Source: Reyranella sp. (GTDB taxonomy: Bacteria; Pseudomonadota; Alphaproteobacteria; Reyranellales; Reyranellaceae). Taken from it: 17,674 nucleotides of DNA. The position numbers and the translations under genes were made by a program. The stretch spans positions 1 to 17,674 of the forward strand of contig SCVT01000181.1 in NCBI GenBank assembly GCA_004296815.1, read 5' to 3'. The notes beneath the pieces are model-generated. The model worked only from the letters and a program-made list of their open reading frames with translations, ran no database searches and was not told the DNA's origin. Positions 6,576-13,991 of this stretch are shown one piece after another; positions within the stretch are counted from its first letter, which is position 1, and the number at the start of each line of letters is the position of its first letter.

Positions 6576-7289
6576 ATGACAACCCTTTCATCCGACCTCT
6601 GCGAGGCGCTGGCCAAGGTCGGCACGTCGACCCTGACCGGCGTGCTGAACCGCCGGGGCCTGCGCAGCATGACCCTGTTCGATGTGTGGCCGCTCCGCCC
6701 CGAGCAGCCGGCCATGGTGGGCATCGCCTTCACCATGCGTTTCATTCCGTCACGCGAGGACAAGGACGGTCCGACCTCGACCAATCGCTCGATGGTGCAG
6801 CCTCAGGCGATGGAGGAGTGCCCGCCCGGCCATGTGCTGATGATCGACTCGCGCGGCGATTCGCGGGCGGCTTCGGCCGGCGACCTTTATATCGGCCGGC
6901 TGAAGGCGCGGGGCGCGGCGGGCATCGTCACCGACGGCGGCTTCCGCGACACCAATGGCGTCTTCAAGACGGGGCTGCCGGCCTACCACCGCCGCCCATC
7001 CTCGCCGCCATCGCCCATCGTGCATCGCCCGATCGACCTGCAGCTGCCGATCTCCTGCGGCGGCGTCGCGGTCTATCCCGGCGACATCGTGGTCGGCGAC
7101 CGCGATGCCGTCCTCGTGATCCCGCCCGACATCGTCGAGGCCGTGGCCGAGGAAGCGGTGAAGAACTACGAGTACGAGAGCTGGGCCGAGCTTGAGGTCG
7201 CCAAGGGCCGCTCGCTCAAGGGCCTGTTCCCGGTGCAGGGCGAAGAGGCCAAACGCGACTACGAAGCGTGGAAGAAGAGCCAGAAGTAA
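6576..7289 (+). CDS. RraA-like protein (RraA / HMG aldolase fold family)
   Basis: This 237-residue protein belongs to the RraA-like family, formerly misnamed dimethylmenaquinone methyltransferase. Members include the RNase E inhibitor RraA and class II 4-hydroxy-4-methyl-2-oxoglutarate/oxaloacetate aldolases. It shows AAGIVTDGGFRD (114-125), with the Arg-Asp pair R124-D125, and a second block GGVAVYPGDIVVGD (162-175). It is longer than RraA proper (about 160 residues) because of an N-terminal part and a charged C-terminal tail. That points to the aldolase-like or larger decarboxylase-like branch rather than RNase E regulation. The ATG at 6576 follows GGGAGAG nine bases upstream; the frame is open far upstream, but that stretch is antisense to cinA. 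It diverges from cinA and converges with the OsmC-family gene, nine bases away. Confidence 0.87.
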   Translation: MTTLSSDLCEALAKVGTSTLTGVLNRRGLRSMTLFDVWPLRPEQPAMVGIAFTMRFIPSREDKDGPTSTNRSMVQPQAMEECPPGHVLMIDSRGDSRAASAGDLYIGRLKARGAAGIVTDGGFRDTNGVFKTGLPAYHRRPSSPPSPIVHRPIDLQLPISCGGVAVYPGDIVVGDRDAVLVIPPDIVEAVAEEAVKNYEYESWAELEVAKGRSLKGLFPVQGEEAKRDYEAWKKSQK

Positions 7290-7298
7290 GGCTGCGCT

Positions 7299-7694
7299 CT
7301 AGGCGAGCGTCGTCCGGATCTCGAGGCCACCCTTCAGGGTGAGCGTGACGGGCGTGCGCTCGGCGATGTCGACCATGCGCTTCTTCTGCTCGTCGTCGAC
7401 TTGGCCTTCGATGGTGAGCACGCGGTCGATGCGCTGCTTGTCGCCGTCACGGGAAAAATGGACGTCAGCATGCACCGCCGTCACCGGCCACTTCTTGCGT
7501 TCGGCATACATGCGCAAGGTGATGACGGTGCAGGCGCCGAGCGCGGAGGTCAGGAGATCGTAGGGAGCGGGTCCGGCATCCTTTCCGCCGAGCTCCGGCC
7601 CTTCGTCGGCCGTGAGCTTGTGATGCCCTTGGTGTCCCGTGGCGATGGCGGTCTTGTAATTCGTCGTCTCGATGCTTGCCCGTGCGTGCGCCAC
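7299..7694 (-). CDS. OsmC family protein lacking the second cysteine
   Basis: This 131-residue protein has the OsmC/Ohr fold, which in its classical form reduces organic hydroperoxides with two cysteines. Seen are the family segment PAPYDLLTSALGACT (42-56), with C55, and the helix after it. The second cysteine, expected in a CPV block, is threonine here: AERTPVT (111-117) with T114. A two-cysteine peroxidase cycle is therefore not possible as written. It may belong to the YhfA-like OsmC branch, whose role is poorly known. The start is GTG at 7694, supported by GGGAGG six bases upstream. It is the last of three minus-strand genes after the SelD fusion and the histone-like gene. Confidence 0.9.
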   Translation of the reverse strand: MAHARASIETTNYKTAIATGHQGHHKLTADEGPELGGKDAGPAPYDLLTSALGACTVITLRMYAERKKWPVTAVHADVHFSRDGDKQRIDRVLTIEGQVDDEQKKRMVDIAERTPVTLTLKGGLEIRTTLA

Positions 7695-7741
7695 TGTCGC
7701 CTCCCGATGCTTCGCGCCCTCCGTCGGGCGCCGGCACCAGT

Positions 7742-7999
7742 CTAGCGGCGACGGACTTTCTTTGCCGCCTTCTTCGCGACCTTCTTCACCGCTCTCTTCG
7801 CCTTGCGAACCGCCTTCTTCGCGGCCTTGCGAACGCTCTTCTTCTGCGCCGCCTTCTTCTTGGCGAGGCCGACCTTGCGTGCCCCGGCATTGACGCCGCG
7901 GGTCACCGCCTTCACGGCGCTGCGACCGGCGCGGACGACCGCGATCTCGGCCCGTACGACGGCATCGGCCACCGTGTCGACGATCTTGTTCTTGGCCAT
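7742..7999 (-). CDS. Histone H1-like lysine/alanine-rich small basic protein
   Basis: This 85-residue protein is extremely basic: 20 lysines and 11 arginines. The first 40 residues are mixed, with the only acidic residues at D8, D12 and E18. Residues 41-85 are almost entirely K, A, R and V in short repeats of the KKA and VKK kind, ending in RRR. This resembles bacterial H1-like proteins (Hc1/AlgP-type tails) that bind DNA without sequence preference. The ATG at 7999 is preceded by GGGAG. It sits 70 bases after the SelD fusion gene and 47 bases before the OsmC-family gene on the same strand. DNA or RNA binding is inferred from composition only. Confidence 0.82.
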   Translation of the reverse strand: MAKNKIVDTVADAVVRAEIAVVRAGRSAVKAVTRGVNAGARKVGLAKKKAAQKKSVRKAAKKAVRKAKRAVKKVAKKAAKKVRRR

Positions 8000-8069
8000 G
8001 GAAGACTCCCTCGTGTCATTCGTGTCTCTGCGACGACGGCAAACGCCGAGACGGAGGGAAGGTTGCAGA

Positions 8070-10295
8070 TCAGTGACGAATCCGGATCATCGTCGCGTTG
8101 TCGTCGCGCACGCGCACGACGCCGATCTCGACGTAGCCGTCGCCGAGCGTCGCTTCCGCCGGGACCGCGGCGAGCAACCCGCCGGCCGTCTGCGGATCGA
8201 ACAGCAGCGGCAGCTTCGGGTTCGCTGCTGCCCGGTCCATCCCCTCGATGAGATGGCGCGCCCGCAGGTTCTCGGGCTGTAGCGAGCTCGCGAAGCCCTG
8301 CGCGAACAGTTCGGCGGCACCGTCGAGCACAGGCAGGGCGTCGAGGTCGATGTCGACAGCGACGTTGCCGCTCGCCCTCACCATCTCGGCCAGGTGACCT
8401 GCCAGACCGAAGCCCGTCACGTCCGTGCAGGCATGCGCGCCGGCCTCGACCAGGGCGCGTGCGGCATCTGAGGAAGGCGTACGCATGGACGCAAGCGCCT
8501 CGGCAACCCAGCGCCCGCGCGCGGCGCCGCGCATCGCCGCGGCGAAGATCACGCCCGTCCCGAGCTTCTTGGAGAGCACGAGCCTGTCGCCTGGCTTCAT
8601 CCCGCCCTTGCGTAACGCCTGCGTGGCCACGACCAGGCCGTTCACCGAGAAGCCGAGTGCCGCCTCCGGGCCCTCGCCGGAATGGCCACCGATCAGCGCG
8701 CAGCCGGCACGATCCAGCACGGCGCGCGCGCCCGACAGCATCTGGAAGAGGTCCTCCTCCATCAGCCGCTCCGCGGCCGCCGGCACGACGGCGAGCGCCA
8801 GCGCGCTGTGCGGTTTCGCGCCCATCGCCCACACGTCGCCCAGCGCATGGACGGCGGCGACCTCGCCGAAGGCGAACGGGTCGTCGATGAAGGTGCGGAA
8901 GAAGTCGACCGACTGGACCAGTGCCTGGCCGGCCGGCACCTCGATCATCGCGGCATCGTCGGGTGCGTCGAGGCCGATCGCGACGCCGCTCGCGGCCGAT
9001 GGGCCGAGCCGCGCCAGGACGCGTGTCAGAGTATCGGCGCCCACCTTGGCGCCGCAGCCGCCGCAGCGCATGCCGATGTCGGCGAGAAGCCGCTTGGCTT
9101 CCGCATCAGCCAGGGCCGGATCGGGCGGCGCCGTGCGCGCCGCCACGTCCATCGGCTCGGCCGGCGGCTCGCGGTACATGCGCATCCACTTGCGGTCGAT
9201 ATGGTCCTTCCAGCGCCATACCCACGAGCCTTCGATGGCCCAGTTTCCGCGGGTCGCCACGGCATGTCCGTCGCCGGTGCCGAGGATCGAGAGATAGCGG
9301 CTCTGCGGCGTGAACGGCTGGAGTGCCTGGCCGAGCAGGGCGCGGCGCAGGTTGTCGGCGAGCGGTGGCCCCTGGCGCACGGCGAAGACGCCGGCTTTCG
9401 GCCGCGGGTGCGCCGTTACGGTGGCGCAGTCGCCGACGGCGAAGACCCGCTCGTCGGTGGTGGAGCGGAGCGTCGGCTCGACGGCGATGAAGCCGCGCGG
9501 ATCGAGCTTGAGGCCGGTTTCGGAGAACCACTTGGCGGCGCTCGCCTCGGTGACCACGAAGACGTCGTCGACGACGAGGCGCTCGCCGGTCTCGAGATGC
9601 ACGGCACCCGCTTCGATGCGGGTGGTCGCGGCGTTCTCCACGAGACGCACGCCACGGCGCGCGAAGATCGCCCGCATCTTTTGTCGCGCCGCCGCCGCCT
9701 GTCCGCCCAGGATCTCGCCCTTGGTGGCGAGGGTTACGGAGATCTCGGCCCGACGTGCGACCTCGCGCAGGCGACGGTCGATGGCGAGCGACAACTCGAC
9801 ACCGCCGGCGCCGCCGCCGATCACCGCGATCCTGAGCGGGCCCTGCCGGTCCTTCACGCGCTCGAGGAAGTCGAGCCAGCGACGGCCCAACTCGGCGATG
9901 GGCTTCACCGGCGTGGCATGCTCGGCCGCGCCGGGTATCGTCTCGACGCTGGGCGAGGAGCCGACGTCGATCGACACGATGTCGTAGGAGACTGGGGGCC
10001 GGTTCTTGAGCAGCACCTGACGGTTGGCGCTGTCGATGCCGACCGCTTCGGCATGGATCAGGCGCACGCCGGTCCATGCCGCCAGCCGTGCCAGGTCGAT
10101 ATGGCATTCGTCGAACGTGTAGTGGCCGGCGACGAAGCCCGGGATCATGCCGGAGTAGGGCGTCTCGATGTCCCGGCCAATCAGGGTGAGCCGCACGCCG
10201 GGCATCGGCTTCATGCCGAAGCTCTTCAGGACATGGACGTGCGCATGGCCGCCGCCAACCAGCACGAGGTCCTTGAGAAGCGGCGCGGCCTGCAT
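8070..10295 (-). CDS. selD: Selenide, water dikinase fused to an N-terminal NDH-2-like FAD oxidoreductase
   Basis: This 741-residue fusion makes selenophosphate, the selenium donor for selenocysteine and 2-selenouridine tRNA, from selenide and ATP. Residues 1-390 are a pyridine-nucleotide-disulfide oxidoreductase with VGGGHAHV (13-20), a second Rossmann motif VIGGGAGGVE (158-167) and the FAD motif VGDCA (287-291). Residues 402-741 are SelD: CGGCGAK (411-417) with the catalytic cysteine C414 and K417, GGHS (536-539), TDVTGFGLAGH (624-634) and DPQTAGGLL (700-708). The residue two after the catalytic cysteine is alanine, where the E. coli enzyme has cysteine. Such fusions are known, and the flavoprotein half is thought to supply reduced selenium, though this is not proven. 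No selA, selB or mnmH is in the window. The ATG at 10295 has a G-rich site just upstream. Confidence 0.94.
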   Translation of the reverse strand: MQAAPLLKDLVLVGGGHAHVHVLKSFGMKPMPGVRLTLIGRDIETPYSGMIPGFVAGHYTFDECHIDLARLAAWTGVRLIHAEAVGIDSANRQVLLKNRPPVSYDIVSIDVGSSPSVETIPGAAEHATPVKPIAELGRRWLDFLERVKDRQGPLRIAVIGGGAGGVELSLAIDRRLREVARRAEISVTLATKGEILGGQAAAARQKMRAIFARRGVRLVENAATTRIEAGAVHLETGERLVVDDVFVVTEASAAKWFSETGLKLDPRGFIAVEPTLRSTTDERVFAVGDCATVTAHPRPKAGVFAVRQGPPLADNLRRALLGQALQPFTPQSRYLSILGTGDGHAVATRGNWAIEGSWVWRWKDHIDRKWMRMYREPPAEPMDVAARTAPPDPALADAEAKRLLADIGMRCGGCGAKVGADTLTRVLARLGPSAASGVAIGLDAPDDAAMIEVPAGQALVQSVDFFRTFIDDPFAFGEVAAVHALGDVWAMGAKPHSALALAVVPAAAERLMEEDLFQMLSGARAVLDRAGCALIGGHSGEGPEAALGFSVNGLVVATQALRKGGMKPGDRLVLSKKLGTGVIFAAAMRGAARGRWVAEALASMRTPSSDAARALVEAGAHACTDVTGFGLAGHLAEMVRASGNVAVDIDLDALPVLDGAAELFAQGFASSLQPENLRARHLIEGMDRAAANPKLPLLFDPQTAGGLLAAVPAEATLGDGYVEIGVVRVRDDNATMIRIRH

Positions 10296-10333
10296 CCCAC
10301 CCCCTATAGCCTATCGAAAGGGCGGCTGGTACT

Positions 10334-10363
10334 TTGTCAAATAATATTGTATATCAACATATT
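10334..10363 (+). promoter_or_regulatory. Possible sigma-70-type promoter in an AT-rich island
   Basis: TTGTCA (10334-10339) and CATATT (10358-10363) are spaced by 18 bases in the only markedly AT-rich stretch of the window, between divergent genes. A start about seven bases later leaves a short leader before the GT-C-like gene at 10399. The -10 match is imperfect. The SelD fusion gene must also be expressed from this 103-base gap, but I see no clear minus-strand promoter. Confidence 0.4.
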
Positions 10364-10398
10364 AAGGACCTTTCTTCCCATCGTATCGGAGCGCCTGC

Positions 10399-11931
10399 AT
10401 GGCCGTCACTTCCGGCCTTTCGGTTTCACGCGATCATCCCGAGGCCGGCGTGGCGATTGCCCGGCCACGCTCGGCCTGGTCGTTGTCGTGGCCGCTGGTG
10501 CTCGGCCTGCTGCTCTTCGTCTGCCTGGCCAACGGCAGCGGCTCGCCGCTGCTCGGCGATCCCGACAGCCATTGGCATATCGCGGTCGGCAACTGGATGC
10601 TGGCGCACCGGGCCGTGCCGACCGTCGATCCGTTCTCCTTCACGTTCCTGGGCCAGCCGTGGATCGCCAAGGAGTGGCTGTCGCAGCTCCTGATGGCGAC
10701 GGCCTTCAAGCTCGGCGGCTGGGGCGGCCTCACGATGCTGGCCGCCGCGGCGCTCGCCGTCAGCTTCGCGCTGATGCTGCGTCTCCTGCTGCGCGACCTG
10801 AAGCCATTGCCCGCCGCGATGTTCGCGATCGCGGCGATCGTGATGACGGTGCCGCATTTCCTCGCGCGACCGCACGTCCTCGCCTTTCCCTTCATGCTGC
10901 TCTGGGTCGCGGGCCTCGTCCGCGCCGTCGAGGAGCGTCGTGCGCCCGATCCGTGGCTGCTGCTCTGCATGCTGCTGTGGGCCAACCTGCACGGCGGCTT
11001 CACCCTGGGCTTGCTGCTGGGCGGCGCCTTCGCGCTCGAGGCGCTGCTTGGCGCGCGCGACTCCTCGGAGCGCAAGACGCTGTTCGTGGCCTGGGCGAAG
11101 TTCGGCGTGGCCGCGCTGCTCGCCGCCTGCATCACGCCCTACGGCCCCGAATCGATCCTGGTGACGCTGCGCATCTTCGGCATCGGCGACACGCTCGCCT
11201 TCATCTCCGAATGGAAGTCGCCGGACTTCCAGAAACAACCGATGCAGGAGCTGATCCTGCTGATCGCGCTCTACGCCGCCCTGTCGCGTGGCCTCAAGCT
11301 GCCGCTGCTGCGGCTTCTGATCGTGCTGGGACTGCTGCACCTCTATCTCCGCTACGCCCGCAACGCCGAGCTGCTGGCGATGCTGGCGCCGCTCGCGCTG
11401 GCGCCGCTGCTGGCGCGGCAATGGCCCGCGCTGCGGCCCGATCCGTCCGCCGGTCGCGGCACCTCGCTCGCCGACCAGGCGGTGGCGCTGGCGCGCCCGG
11501 CCGGGATCGCTGCGGTCGCTGCCGCCGTCGCGCTCTCCGCGTTGTTCGGTGGCTTCATGGTGCGCTATGGCGGCATCACGCCGCCGTCGGCAACCATGCC
11601 GTCGGCCGCCATGGCCTTCGCCAAGCAGGCGGGCCTCACGGGCCGTGTGCTGAACCACTACAATTTCGGCGGCTATCTCATCCATGCCGGCGTGCCGACC
11701 TTCATCGACGGCCGCGGCGAGCTCTACGGCGGCGACTTCATCAAGCGCTATGCCGACACGATCGGCCTGCGCGGTGGCGAGCCGCTGGAGCAGCTTCTCG
11801 AGCACAACCGCATCGAGTGGACCTTGATGCCGGCCGACCAGCCGGCCAACCGCCTGCTGGCGCGCCTACCGGGCTGGCGCCAGGCCTATGCCGACGAGGC
11901 GGCCGTCATCTTCGTGCGCGAGCGGCGCTAG
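10399..11931 (+). CDS. Polytopic membrane protein, GT-C-like fold (function unknown)
   Basis: This 510-residue protein has roughly ten membrane segments over residues 30-350 plus one near 365-385, then a soluble C-terminal part. After the first segment comes GDPDSHWHIAVGNWML (53-68), with D54 and D56 placed where GT-C glycosyltransferases keep their catalytic acidic motif in the first periplasmic loop. The C-terminal part contains a block NFGGYLIHAGVPTFIDGRG (starting near residue 421). That block recurs in uncharacterised membrane proteins of this architecture. Glycosyl transfer from a lipid-linked sugar is an inference, and the donor and acceptor are unknown. The ATG at 10399 follows GGAG seven bases upstream. 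It stands alone in its transcript: the neighbour upstream diverges and the one downstream converges. Confidence 0.8.
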   Translation: MAVTSGLSVSRDHPEAGVAIARPRSAWSLSWPLVLGLLLFVCLANGSGSPLLGDPDSHWHIAVGNWMLAHRAVPTVDPFSFTFLGQPWIAKEWLSQLLMATAFKLGGWGGLTMLAAAALAVSFALMLRLLLRDLKPLPAAMFAIAAIVMTVPHFLARPHVLAFPFMLLWVAGLVRAVEERRAPDPWLLLCMLLWANLHGGFTLGLLLGGAFALEALLGARDSSERKTLFVAWAKFGVAALLAACITPYGPESILVTLRIFGIGDTLAFISEWKSPDFQKQPMQELILLIALYAALSRGLKLPLLRLLIVLGLLHLYLRYARNAELLAMLAPLALAPLLARQWPALRPDPSAGRGTSLADQAVALARPAGIAAVAAAVALSALFGGFMVRYGGITPPSATMPSAAMAFAKQAGLTGRVLNHYNFGGYLIHAGVPTFIDGRGELYGGDFIKRYADTIGLRGGEPLEQLLEHNRIEWTLMPADQPANRLLARLPGWRQAYADEAAVIFVRERR

Positions 11932-11941
11932 TCCGGACTAG
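11928..11941. repeat. Perfect 14-base palindrome carrying both stop codons
   Basis: CTAGTCCGGACTAG reads the same on both strands. The plus-strand GT-C-like gene ends with the TAG at 11929-11931, and the minus-strand thioesterase-like gene ends with the TAG at 11940-11938. With no loop and no T tract it is not a standard terminator. Confidence 0.75.
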
Positions 11942-12666
11942 TCCTTCAGCACGATCCAGATGCAGTGGCCGATCGCACAGAGGCGGCCACTCTCGGTATA
12001 GAGCGCCGTGCCGGAGTAGAGCTTCCGGCCTTCGGCGCCGATCCGCCAGCCGACCACCGCGCAACGCTCGCCGACCTTGGGAGGATCGAGCACCTTCGCC
12101 GTCATGCGGCCGGTCAGCGCCGGCCGCGGATCTTCAGGATCCTGCGCCGCCCAGGCGCCCGGGCAGTCGAGTGTGCCCCAGAGAAACTCCGGCCGTATGC
12201 GACCATCGGCATCGGCGTGGTTCGCGTGCGGCAGGTAGCAGGAAAGGGAACGGCCGGTTTCGGGGCCGTGCGATCCGAAGACACGCAGGCCATCGCCCAC
12301 GACCCGGCTGCGGCCGCAGACGAGACAGGTGTGGAACTCGCTGTCCTCACCGCAGCCGCCCGTCGCATCGCGACGCATCACCTCCGCCCAGTCGGACGGC
12401 GGGTGGGGCGGATCGAGATGGTCGACCTTGCCGGCGCGTGCCTCGCAGATGAGCGTGTCGCGGTCGCGCAGCATCAGGGCCTCGCCCTCGCGCACCACTG
12501 AGAGCTTCGTCTCGATCGGGATCGGCGCGCGCAGGGTGATCTCGACTGCGCCGTCGCCACCGAAGACGCGCGTGTATCGCTCCGCCAGCACGCCAGAGAC
12601 ATAGCCGCCGTTGCCCGAGAGACGCGGGCCGTTGAAGCCCTGCGGGATGATGAGAGTGTCGTGCAC
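11938..12666 (-). CDS. Hotdog-fold thioesterase-like protein with a CxxC pair
   Basis: This protein has 242 residues when read from the GTG at 12666, which follows GGAGGG at five bases; the frame is open further upstream but that part overlaps the MFS gene. Two hotdog-like halves can be seen. Residues 12-80 have the segment GPRLSGNGGYVSG and a strand rich in acyl-binding residues. Residues 160-240 have WGTLDCPGAWA and end in a strand with GHCIWIV. Between them lies HTCLVCGRS (112-120), where C114 and C117 form a CxxC that could bind metal. An acyl-CoA thioesterase or dehydratase-like role is inferred from the fold; no catalytic residues can be named. It converges on the GT-C-like gene and diverges from the MFS gene across a 106-base gap in which I see no clear promoter. 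Confidence 0.78.
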   Translation of the reverse strand: MHDTLIIPQGFNGPRLSGNGGYVSGVLAERYTRVFGGDGAVEITLRAPIPIETKLSVVREGEALMLRDRDTLICEARAGKVDHLDPPHPPSDWAEVMRRDATGGCGEDSEFHTCLVCGRSRVVGDGLRVFGSHGPETGRSLSCYLPHANHADADGRIRPEFLWGTLDCPGAWAAQDPEDPRPALTGRMTAKVLDPPKVGERCAVVGWRIGAEGRKLYSGTALYTESGRLCAIGHCIWIVLKD

Positions 12667-12772
12667 TGGTGCCCTCCGCGGCGCGGAACGTGGCGTGCGC
12701 ATGCGGCGAATGCAAGCCTGCCGGCCCGCCAAGCGGCTTGCGCCGCAGACGCCGCTCGTCGAGGTTGAGGCG

Positions 12773-13984
12773 ATGGGATCGGCTTTGCCGTGGGCGCTTG
12801 TGGCGCTTTGCTTTGCGCTCGGCGTTGCGAGCCGCGCGATCAGCGACACGTTCGTCCTCTTCGTGCCGGCCCTGCAGGGCGCTTTCGACGCCAATCGCGG
12901 ATCAGTGACGCTGATCTACTCCTTTGCCCTGCTGCTGGGCGGCACGGCGGCGCCGATCGCGGGCTGGATCCTCGACCGCTTCGGCCTGCGCACGCTCACC
13001 ATCGTGGGCGTCAGCGCCACCGTGCTCGCCACGGCGATCGGTTCGCAGGCGACGCAGCTCTGGCATCTCTACGTGAGCCTCGGCGTGCTGATGGGCTTCG
13101 GTGCGGCCTCGCTCTCGGGCGTGCTGAGCTCGTCGTTGATCGGCCGCTGGTTCCCGCCGCATCGCCTCGGCGTGCCGCTCGGCATCGCCTGGTCCGCTGC
13201 CGGCGTGGGCGCGATGGTGACGTTTCCGGTGGCGCAGCATCTGATCGCGACGGAGGGCTGGCGGCACGCCTATCTGGTGTTCGCCGGCGTGAGCGCGGTT
13301 CTCATCCCCGTGCTGCTGTTCCTGCCGTGGCGGCGCATCGAGCGTGGTGCGCCGGGTCTCGCCCCGGCGCGCGCCGCCGCCGGCCCCGGCCCCACGGTGG
13401 GCGAGGCGGTGCGCGACTGGCCCTTCTGGGCGCTCACCTCGTCGTTTGCGCTCACCTCCGTCGGCATCTTCAGCCTGGTGCCGCAGGCCATGGTCTATCT
13501 GCTGGAGCGCGGCATCGACGGCGCCTATGCCGCGAAGGCGCTGGCCGTCGCCGGCCTGCTCACGCCGCTCGGCATGGTGGGCTTCAGCTGGCTCGCCGAC
13601 CGCGGCGGCCGCCGCCGCGCCGCCATCCTGGCCTATGGCTGCTCGATCGCGGGCGTCGGTGCGCTCGCCCTGGTGCGCGGGCCGGGCGACGATGCTTTCC
13701 TGTGGCTCTACGTGCTGCTGTTCGGCGGCAGCATGGGCTCGCGCGGGCCGATGATCTCGACCCTGGCGACGCTGCGCTATCGCGGCGCGCATTTCGGCAA
13801 GATCTACGGGCTGATCGCCATCGGCATGGGGCTGGGCGGTTTCTTCGGCGCCTGGATTGGCGGCGTGCTGCATGATCTCACCGGCGGCTATGCCGCGGTC
13901 ATGGTGCTGTCTGTGACCGCACTCGCCGTCGCGGCCGCCTCGCTCGGCTCGGAGGCCGGCGCACGCGAGCGGCTGAGCCGCTAG
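12773..13984 (+). CDS. MFS transporter, 12 membrane segments
   Basis: This 403-residue protein is a major facilitator superfamily carrier of the inner membrane. The first half has the conserved loop between segments 2 and 3, GWILDRFGLR (64-73). The second half repeats it as GFSWLADRGGRRR between segments 8 and 9. Around twelve hydrophobic stretches fit the usual topology, and a proline/alanine-rich linker near residue 195 separates the halves. It resembles the monocarboxylate/oxalate-formate type of MFS protein, but the substrate is not clear. The ATG at 12773 is preferred because the protein then begins right before segment 1; GAGG lies about eight bases upstream. Starts further upstream (12701 or 12611) would add a basic, non-hydrophobic leader and overlap the divergent gene region. 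Confidence 0.86.
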   Translation: MGSALPWALVALCFALGVASRAISDTFVLFVPALQGAFDANRGSVTLIYSFALLLGGTAAPIAGWILDRFGLRTLTIVGVSATVLATAIGSQATQLWHLYVSLGVLMGFGAASLSGVLSSSLIGRWFPPHRLGVPLGIAWSAAGVGAMVTFPVAQHLIATEGWRHAYLVFAGVSAVLIPVLLFLPWRRIERGAPGLAPARAAAGPGPTVGEAVRDWPFWALTSSFALTSVGIFSLVPQAMVYLLERGIDGAYAAKALAVAGLLTPLGMVGFSWLADRGGRRRAAILAYGCSIAGVGALALVRGPGDDAFLWLYVLLFGGSMGSRGPMISTLATLRYRGAHFGKIYGLIAIGMGLGGFFGAWIGGVLHDLTGGYAAVMVLSVTALAVAAASLGSEAGARERLSR

Positions 13985-13991
13985 CAGACGT

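Noticed and set aside
7714..7731. Hairpin GCGCCC/GGGCGC with a six-base loop before the OsmC-family gene
   Set aside because: It looks like an ANTAR hairpin at first sight, but the loop is GACGGA (no A at position 1), there is no second hairpin and no terminator or T tract after it.
8682..12452. Very long plus-strand open frame of over 1200 codons
   Set aside because: It runs across the SelD fusion, the GT-C-like gene and the thioesterase-like gene in wrong frames; the translation is low-complexity Arg/Ala/Gly without domains.
13968..13982. AGCGGCT/AGCCGCT inverted repeat at the end of the MFS gene
   Set aside because: It has a one-base centre that cannot form a hairpin loop as written, no T tract, and lies in coding sequence.
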